Part shown: positions 60,043 to 64,000 of the stretch, piece by piece
How positions within the stretch are numbered: the first letter of the stretch is position 1
How the letters are laid out: the number at the start of each line of letters is the position of its first letter
Assembly (NCBI GenBank): GCA_964446955.1
Contig: CAYUQJ010000003.1
Location: 323,171-387,170, forward strand
Reading direction: 5' to 3'
DNA: 64,000 bases
From: Leptolinea sp964446955
Lineage (GTDB): Bacteria > Chloroflexota > Anaerolineae > Anaerolineales > Anaerolineaceae
The notes under the pieces: generated by a model
What the model was told of the DNA's origin: nothing
What the model saw: only the letters and a program-made list of their open reading frames with translations
The model's database searches: none
Program-made: the position numbers and the translations under genes

Positions 60043-60597
60043 TTAAAGTTTGGGAAGGACAATGGATTGCTGCCCTTGATATTTACCCTTTTTGTCAGCA
60101 TAGGAGATCTCGCAACCTTCATCTGCCTCAAAGAACAATACCTGGGCGATACCCTCATTTGAATAAATCTTGGCTGGCAATGGCGTGGTGTTGCTGATTT
60201 CCAGAGTCACATAACCTTCCCATTCCGGTTCAAAGGGGGTGACATTGACGATGATGCCGCAGCGCGCGTAGGTGCTTTTCCCAAGACAGATCGTCAGCAC
60301 ACTGCGCGGGATGCGCATATATTCAACGGTGCGTGCCAGGGCAAAGGAATTTGGTGGGATAACACATACATCACCTTTGAAGTCGACCATTGACCGGGGA
60401 TCAAATTCTTTCGGATCGACCACGGCTGAATAAACATTGGTGAATATCTTATACTCATCCGCTACACGGATATCGTAACCATATGATGAAACACCATAGG
60501 AGATTACCCCCTGCCGGATCTGCCGGTCAGCAAAAGGTTCGATCATTTTATGTTCCATTGCCATTTTCCGGATCCAGCTATCCGATTTCAGTCCCAT
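60043..60597 (-). CDS. dcd: dCTP deaminase
   Basis: 184 residues. It converts dCTP to dUTP for thymidylate synthesis. Family motifs are SYGVSSYGYDIRVADEYKIF, VCVIPPNSFALARTVEYMRIPRSV, GKSTYARCGIIVNVTPFEPEWEGYVTLEISNT (with the catalytic Glu) and NEGIAQVLFFE. The sequence suits the mono-functional type rather than the Dcd-Dut form, but this cannot be settled here. AAGGAG lies upstream of the ATG. It is 27 bases downstream of ftcD on the same strand. Confidence 0.94.
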   Translation of the reverse strand: MGLKSDSWIRKMAMEHKMIEPFADRQIRQGVISYGVSSYGYDIRVADEYKIFTNVYSAVVDPKEFDPRSMVDFKGDVCVIPPNSFALARTVEYMRIPRSVLTICLGKSTYARCGIIVNVTPFEPEWEGYVTLEISNTTPLPAKIYSNEGIAQVLFFEADEGCEISYADKKGKYQGQQSIVLPKL

Positions 60598-60624
60598 GTT
60601 GTGCTCCTTATTTGCGTTTTTGTT

Positions 60625-62169
60625 TTATTCCAGCGAAAAATTTCCGCGAGTGGATAATGTGGTCCTCAGCCGGGTGATCGTCTCACGGGCTGTTGATTCT
60701 ATCTGCCGGGCACGTTGAATATACGCCTGAGCGGAGGCTTCATCCAGCCCCGGGCAATTAATGCGCACATTGTAACCGGCTGCCGTAATGGCGGTGAGGG
60801 CAAGTTCGCCGCCGGAACCGGCATCAGATATCGCGTTCAGATTCCCGGTCTCTGCCACTTCCAATGCCAGCATCAATGCCTTCAGAGCCTGTTCCATGGT
60901 TCGTAACGGGACTTCAATGGCGTTGCGGGTAGCCAGTTCAACGGCGGTTTCACGGGTGGATTGTTGTTCTGCTGTGTCTTTTGGTAGACGGTTGGCAGCC
61001 ATCCAGGCTTCAAACGCGGCCGCATCGGCCTGCATGGTTTCCAGTAATTGCAACCGCAGGGCTTCAGCCTGTTGAATGATCTCGTACATGCGGGATTCTA
61101 CAGCGGCATATTTCTTTTTGCCTACTGTCAACCGTGCGACCATGCTGACAAGGCTGGCGGCGGCTGAACCGGAATACGCGGCCGCACTGCCGCCACCCGG
61201 AGTGGGAGTTCCGGCAGCCAGGTTGTCCAGGAATTCTTTACCCGGAATAGCTGTTGATGTGGACGGTCCGATTCGGCTAACGGCAAGTTTTTCTTCCAGA
61301 ACCTGCTCCGTCTGGAAATCATCCAATTGCAAATACCACACAGCCGCGTCGCGTAAAGCATCCTGTGGAATAAGACCGATCAGTTCGCTGTGATGGACTC
61401 CCGCGCCATATCGAGCCGCTTCAGTCCTTACAGCTTCCATCACGCGGAACACAGGGGTCTGCCGGAAATTGGTGAGGTTCATTGAGACCTGGGCGCGGCC
61501 TTCGACCAGCAGCCCAAGCGCCTTGACATAACGGAAGCCACCGGAAGAGTGGCGCACAGCTTTTGCAATCTTCTGCGCGATGCTGACGTCACCGGTCGTG
61601 AGGTAGATGTTATAGGCAATGAGCGGAGCTCGCGCACCGATTACTGTGGCACCGGCCGGTCCGACCTTTTTTGGGCCGAAATCCGGGTCACGAGCTGGAT
61701 TGACACCAATCTCGGTTTTTAACAGCTCATATTCGCCGCGCCGAATGTTTTCCAGGTTTTGCCGGTCAGGGTGGGTGGCTGCGGCTTCGTATAGATATAC
61801 AGGAATGGAGAGTTCCTCGCCGACACGTTTTCCCACACGACGCGCCATTTCAACACATTCCTGCATGGTTATGCTGGAGATGGGCACAAACGGGACAACA
61901 TCTGTGGCACCCAGGCGGGGGTGTTCACCGGTGTGCTGATCGAGATCAATCAATCGCGCGGCTGTTTTGATGGCTTGAAATGCGGCATCTTCCACGGCAG
62001 CCGGCGGGCCGACAAAGGTTACAACGGTCCGGTTATGGTCTGAATCTGAACTGTGATCTAAGATATTGATCCCGTTGACCGAACGGATGGCGGTAAGTAT
62101 CTGTTCGACCACATCAGGCCGGCGGGCTTCCGAAAAATTGGGAATGCATTCCACCAGAGGTTCAGGCAT
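60625..62169 (-). CDS. ftcD: Formiminotransferase-cyclodeaminase fusion
   Basis: About 514 residues. The N-terminal glutamate formiminotransferase domain (about 1-300) begins LVECIPNFSEARRPD and has DHNRTVVTFVG and LGATDVVPFVPI; the C-terminal cyclodeaminase (about 310-514) has the GTPTPGGGSAAAYSGSAAASLVSMVARLT loop. The pair takes the formimino group from formiminoglutamate, from histidine degradation, to tetrahydrofolate and then releases ammonia. Start 62169 is chosen because GAGGGA precedes it; an upstream start at 62274 lacks this. No other hut gene is seen here. Confidence 0.94.
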   Translation of the reverse strand: MPEPLVECIPNFSEARRPDVVEQILTAIRSVNGINILDHSSDSDHNRTVVTFVGPPAAVEDAAFQAIKTAARLIDLDQHTGEHPRLGATDVVPFVPISSITMQECVEMARRVGKRVGEELSIPVYLYEAAATHPDRQNLENIRRGEYELLKTEIGVNPARDPDFGPKKVGPAGATVIGARAPLIAYNIYLTTGDVSIAQKIAKAVRHSSGGFRYVKALGLLVEGRAQVSMNLTNFRQTPVFRVMEAVRTEAARYGAGVHHSELIGLIPQDALRDAAVWYLQLDDFQTEQVLEEKLAVSRIGPSTSTAIPGKEFLDNLAAGTPTPGGGSAAAYSGSAAASLVSMVARLTVGKKKYAAVESRMYEIIQQAEALRLQLLETMQADAAAFEAWMAANRLPKDTAEQQSTRETAVELATRNAIEVPLRTMEQALKALMLALEVAETGNLNAISDAGSGGELALTAITAAGYNVRINCPGLDEASAQAYIQRARQIESTARETITRLRTTLSTRGNFSLE

Positions 62170-62199
62170 TTTTCCCTCTATCATTTCAGGATTACGGTA

Positions 62200-62205
62200 A
62201 TTATA
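62200..62205 (-). promoter_or_regulatory. -10 box of ftcD
   Basis: TATAAT on the minus strand, about 30 bases before the chosen ftcD start. No strong -35 is evident. Confidence 0.5.
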
Positions 62206-62261
62206 CCGAATGAACCTGTGCCATTTGTATCCTCTAATGAAAATTGTAGTAATGAGGGTAT

Positions 62262-62296
62262 GTGAGCCTGTCAATCAGTGGGTTCGACAGGCTCAC
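62262..62296. repeat. Inverted repeat in the ftcD-yedK gap
   Basis: GTGAGCCTGTC and GACAGGCTCAC form a perfect 11-pair inverted repeat with a 13-base loop. It directly abuts the tandem 28-base repeats. It lacks T-runs, so it is more like a dispersed palindromic (REP-like) element than a terminator. Confidence 0.7.
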
Positions 62297-62371
62297 CCAC
62301 CGGATTGTGCCTACCATCCGTAACCCACCGGATTGTGCCTACCATCCGCAACCCACCGGATTGTGCCATCC
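62296..62371. repeat. Tandem 28-base repeats (2.7 copies)
   Basis: Units at 62296-62323 and 62324-62351 differ at one base; a third, partial unit runs 62352-62371. Each begins CCCACCGGATTGTGCC. There are no spacers, so this is not a CRISPR array. Confidence 0.85.
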
Positions 62372-62430
62372 CTCTGTTTATATGCGGTGTTGGCAGCCTC
62401 TGGTCGCGGAAAAATGGCTATACTTTATCT

Positions 62431-63117
62431 ATGTGCGGACGATTTACCATCGCGTTTGACCTGGCTGACTTAAGTGATGAACTTGGTTTGGGGGAGATAC
62501 CATTGGATTGGGAACCCCGCTATAACGTGGCTCCCAGTCAACCGGTGTTGGCCGCAACGGATGCCGCCACCCGCAAAGCAGAATGGCTGCGCTGGGGATT
62601 GATCCCATCATGGGCCAAAGACGCGGCTATTGGCAACAAGCTGATCAACGCGCGGGCGGAAACCTTGACGGAAAAGCCGTCATTCCGAAACGCATTCCAG
62701 AAACGACGCTGTTTGATTTTTGCCGACGGATTTTACGAGTGGCAGAAACCGGCTTCCGGAAGGGGAAAAACACAACCGTTTTACTTCAGGCGGAAAGATG
62801 GCAGACCGTTCGCTTTTGCCGGATTGTGGGAAGTCTGGCAGCCGGGTGGAGAGGCGCAGCCGTTGAAGACCTGCACGATCATCACCACCAGCGCGAACGA
62901 GGTGATCGCGCCGGTACACGAACGTATGCCGGTTATGCTCACGAAAGAAGATGCCTGGTCCTGGGTTACAGGCGGGCCGGAGGTTGACCTACAACGCTTG
63001 CTGTCATCCTTCAATCCGGATTTACTGGAAGCTTACCCGGTGGGGCCTTATGTCAGCAAGCCGGGGTATGAGTCAGCAGTTTGCAGGGAGCCGGTGAGGG
63101 GATTCTTGAATTTTTGA
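62431..63117 (+). CDS. YedK/HMCES-type SOS response-associated peptidase
   Basis: About 228 residues. SRAP proteins form a stable covalent link with abasic sites in single-stranded DNA through Cys2, exposed after removal of Met1; here the protein begins MCGRFTIA. Other conserved points are YNVAPSQPV, RWGLIPSWAKD, INARAETL, FADGFYEW (catalytic Glu) and APVHERMPVML (catalytic His). The start at 62431 follows from the need for Cys at position 2; upstream in-frame codons run through the repeats and are discounted. It acts on DNA damage in the cytoplasm. Confidence 0.94.
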   Translation: MCGRFTIAFDLADLSDELGLGEIPLDWEPRYNVAPSQPVLAATDAATRKAEWLRWGLIPSWAKDAAIGNKLINARAETLTEKPSFRNAFQKRRCLIFADGFYEWQKPASGRGKTQPFYFRRKDGRPFAFAGLWEVWQPGGEAQPLKTCTIITTSANEVIAPVHERMPVMLTKEDAWSWVTGGPEVDLQRLLSSFNPDLLEAYPVGPYVSKPGYESAVCREPVRGFLNF

Positions 63118-63190
63118 GCTTCAAGATTATTCATATTATCTTTATATAAAGTACACAAACGGGTACTATCCTGATTATTGTGTTATCACC

Positions 63191-63196
63191 TATAAT
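63191..63196 (+). promoter_or_regulatory. -10 box of the LysE-type gene
   Basis: TATAAT about 35 bases before the GTG start at 63231. It argues against starts further upstream, which would precede the transcript. Confidence 0.5.
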
Positions 63197-63230
63197 TTCT
63201 CCTGTTTTGCTGAATAGAAAAAGAGGTTTC

Positions 63231-63860
63231 GTGGAACTACCGATCATCATCAGGGGCATCATTATGGGATTCTCCATCGCCGCGCCGGTCGGGCCGATCG
63301 GGGTATTGTGCATCCGGCGGACGATCAGCAACGGACGACTCTCCGGACTGGTATCCGGGTTGGGGGCGGCCACTGCAGATGGTTTGTATGGTTGTGTGGC
63401 GGCGTTCGGGTTAACATTCATCTCGTCTTTCCTGGTGAGTCAAAAGTTCTGGCTGAGTATGATCGGTGGGCTTTTCCTGTGTTATCTCGGAGTGAAAACG
63501 TTGATCTCCCGTCCGGCAGAGCAGGCGGCTTCCACATTGTCCAATTCGACCATTGCCGGAGATTACCTGTCCACGTTCTTCCTCACGGTAACAAACCCGA
63601 TGACCATTCTGGCGTTCGCCGCTGTCTTTGCCGGTTTGGGCCTTGGAACTGCCAGCGGAGGTTACGCATCAGCCGGAATGTTGGTGTTAGGCGTGGTGAT
63701 TGGTTCCAGCTTGTGGTGGTTATGTCTTTCCGGCATGGTTGGATTGTTCCGGCAGAAATTCAATACCACCGGGCTTATCTGGGTCAACCGAATTTCGGGA
63801 GTGATCATCACCGTTTTCGGTGTTCTGGCACTGTTGAGTCTGCTTCAGACTGCCGGCTAA
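63231..63860 (+). CDS. LysE/RhtB-family amino acid exporter
   Basis: About 209 residues with six membrane helices. The LysE pattern is clear: GIIMGFSIAAPVGPIGVLCIRRTI near the N-terminus with the conserved APVGP, GLGAATADGLYG, and TVTNPMTILAF near the middle. Members export amino acids such as lysine, arginine or homoserine. The GTG at 63231 has AAGAGG six to ten bases upstream. The next downstream feature is the tRNA-Glu promoter. Confidence 0.88.
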   Translation: MELPIIIRGIIMGFSIAAPVGPIGVLCIRRTISNGRLSGLVSGLGAATADGLYGCVAAFGLTFISSFLVSQKFWLSMIGGLFLCYLGVKTLISRPAEQAASTLSNSTIAGDYLSTFFLTVTNPMTILAFAAVFAGLGLGTASGGYASAGMLVLGVVIGSSLWWLCLSGMVGLFRQKFNTTGLIWVNRISGVIITVFGVLALLSLLQTAG

Positions 63861-63888
63861 ACCACTCAAAATTGTATATTTGAAATCC

Positions 63889-63916
63889 TTGACCCACAGA
63901 CAGGTTGTGGTAGAAT
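63889..63916 (+). promoter_or_regulatory. tRNA-Glu promoter
   Basis: TTGACC at 63889-63894 and TAGAAT at 63911-63916 with a 16-base spacer, ten bases upstream of the tRNA. Confidence 0.68.
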
Positions 63917-63926
63917 TTCGTCCGTT

Positions 63927-63999
63927 GCCTCCATCGTCTAGGGGACCAGGACGCAGCCCTTTCAAGGCTAAAACCGGAGTTCGAATCTCCGTGGAGGCA
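63927..63999 (+). tRNA. tRNA-Glu (anticodon TTC)
   Basis: Acceptor GCCTCCA pairs with TGGAGGC; anticodon loop CTTTCAA with TTC at 63961-63963; T arm CGGAG-TTCGAAT-CTCCG. The D arm GTCTAGGGGACCAGGAC is typical of tRNA-Glu. One mismatch closes the anticodon stem (C27-A43). CCA cannot be assessed fully because the window ends at base 64000. Confidence 0.93.
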
Positions 64000-64000
64000 C

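Noticed and set aside
62296..62371. Possible CRISPR array
   Set aside because: The 28-base units are directly adjacent with no spacers, fewer than three full copies are present, and no cas gene is nearby.
62278..62430. N-terminal extension of the YedK-like protein
   Set aside because: It runs through the tandem repeats, and the family requires Cys at position 2, given by the start at 62431.

Overview
The window looks like chromosomal DNA of a Chloroflexota bacterium, most likely an Anaerolineae relative. There is no rRNA gene, so this rests on gene content: an FhaA/FhaB-like pair, a fused formiminotransferase-cyclodeaminase, an archaeal-type ApgM mutase, a TreS-type GH13 enzyme and a ubiquitin-like operon of a kind reported from Chloroflexota. 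Base composition is even, and no insertion sequence, prophage or CRISPR array was seen.

Layout. 1-2.9 kb (minus strand): two FHA proteins, a YbaK-type deacylase and a PHP protein. 2.97-6.8 kb (plus): secG, an orphan peptide-type solute-binding protein, an unknown protein, a PduO-type cobalamin adenosyltransferase and a DUF554 membrane protein. 6.9-18.1 kb (minus): a DsbA-like protein, then a long co-directional run with tight spacing that reads, in transcription order, PilZ protein, zinc-ribbon membrane protein, PfkB kinase, ParA, ParB, MshEN-type histidine kinase, GAF histidine kinase, OmpR-type regulator, small protein, CpaF ATPase, HTH protein, TPR protein and GNAT protein. 18.2-23.4 kb (plus): radC, then two paralogous multi-spanning membrane proteins flanking an ABC-F ATPase whose leader carries a short upstream ORF and an intrinsic terminator. 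A tRNA-Met gene follows.

24.4-31.1 kb (plus) is the centre of interest. Seven genes behind one good promoter encode an E1-like enzyme fused to a GntR-type DNA-binding domain, a membrane protein with a RING-like C-terminus, a ubiquitin-like (UBL)-E2 fusion, a free UBL ending in Gly, a JAMM protease, a membrane FHA protein and a membrane-anchored VWA protein, closed by a strong terminator. This is a complete bacterial ubiquitin-like conjugation and deconjugation set with membrane and phosphopeptide-binding partners. A dyad with a FadR-like core lies between the -10 box and the start codon of the GntR-E1 gene, which predicts autoregulation.

31.2-64 kb: a PAS/GAF/GGDEF protein, a heterodimeric ABC exporter, an RDD protein, a LecA-like lectin-fold protein, mfd, pth, small membrane proteins, NAD(P)HX repair enzyme, a spermidine-synthase-like fusion, apgM, an orphan UgpC/MsmK ATPase, a sugar isomerase-like protein, two convergent GH13 enzymes, an MBOAT/SGNH pair, dcd, ftcD, a YedK/HMCES protein behind a small repeat cluster, a LysE-type exporter and tRNA-Glu at the right edge.
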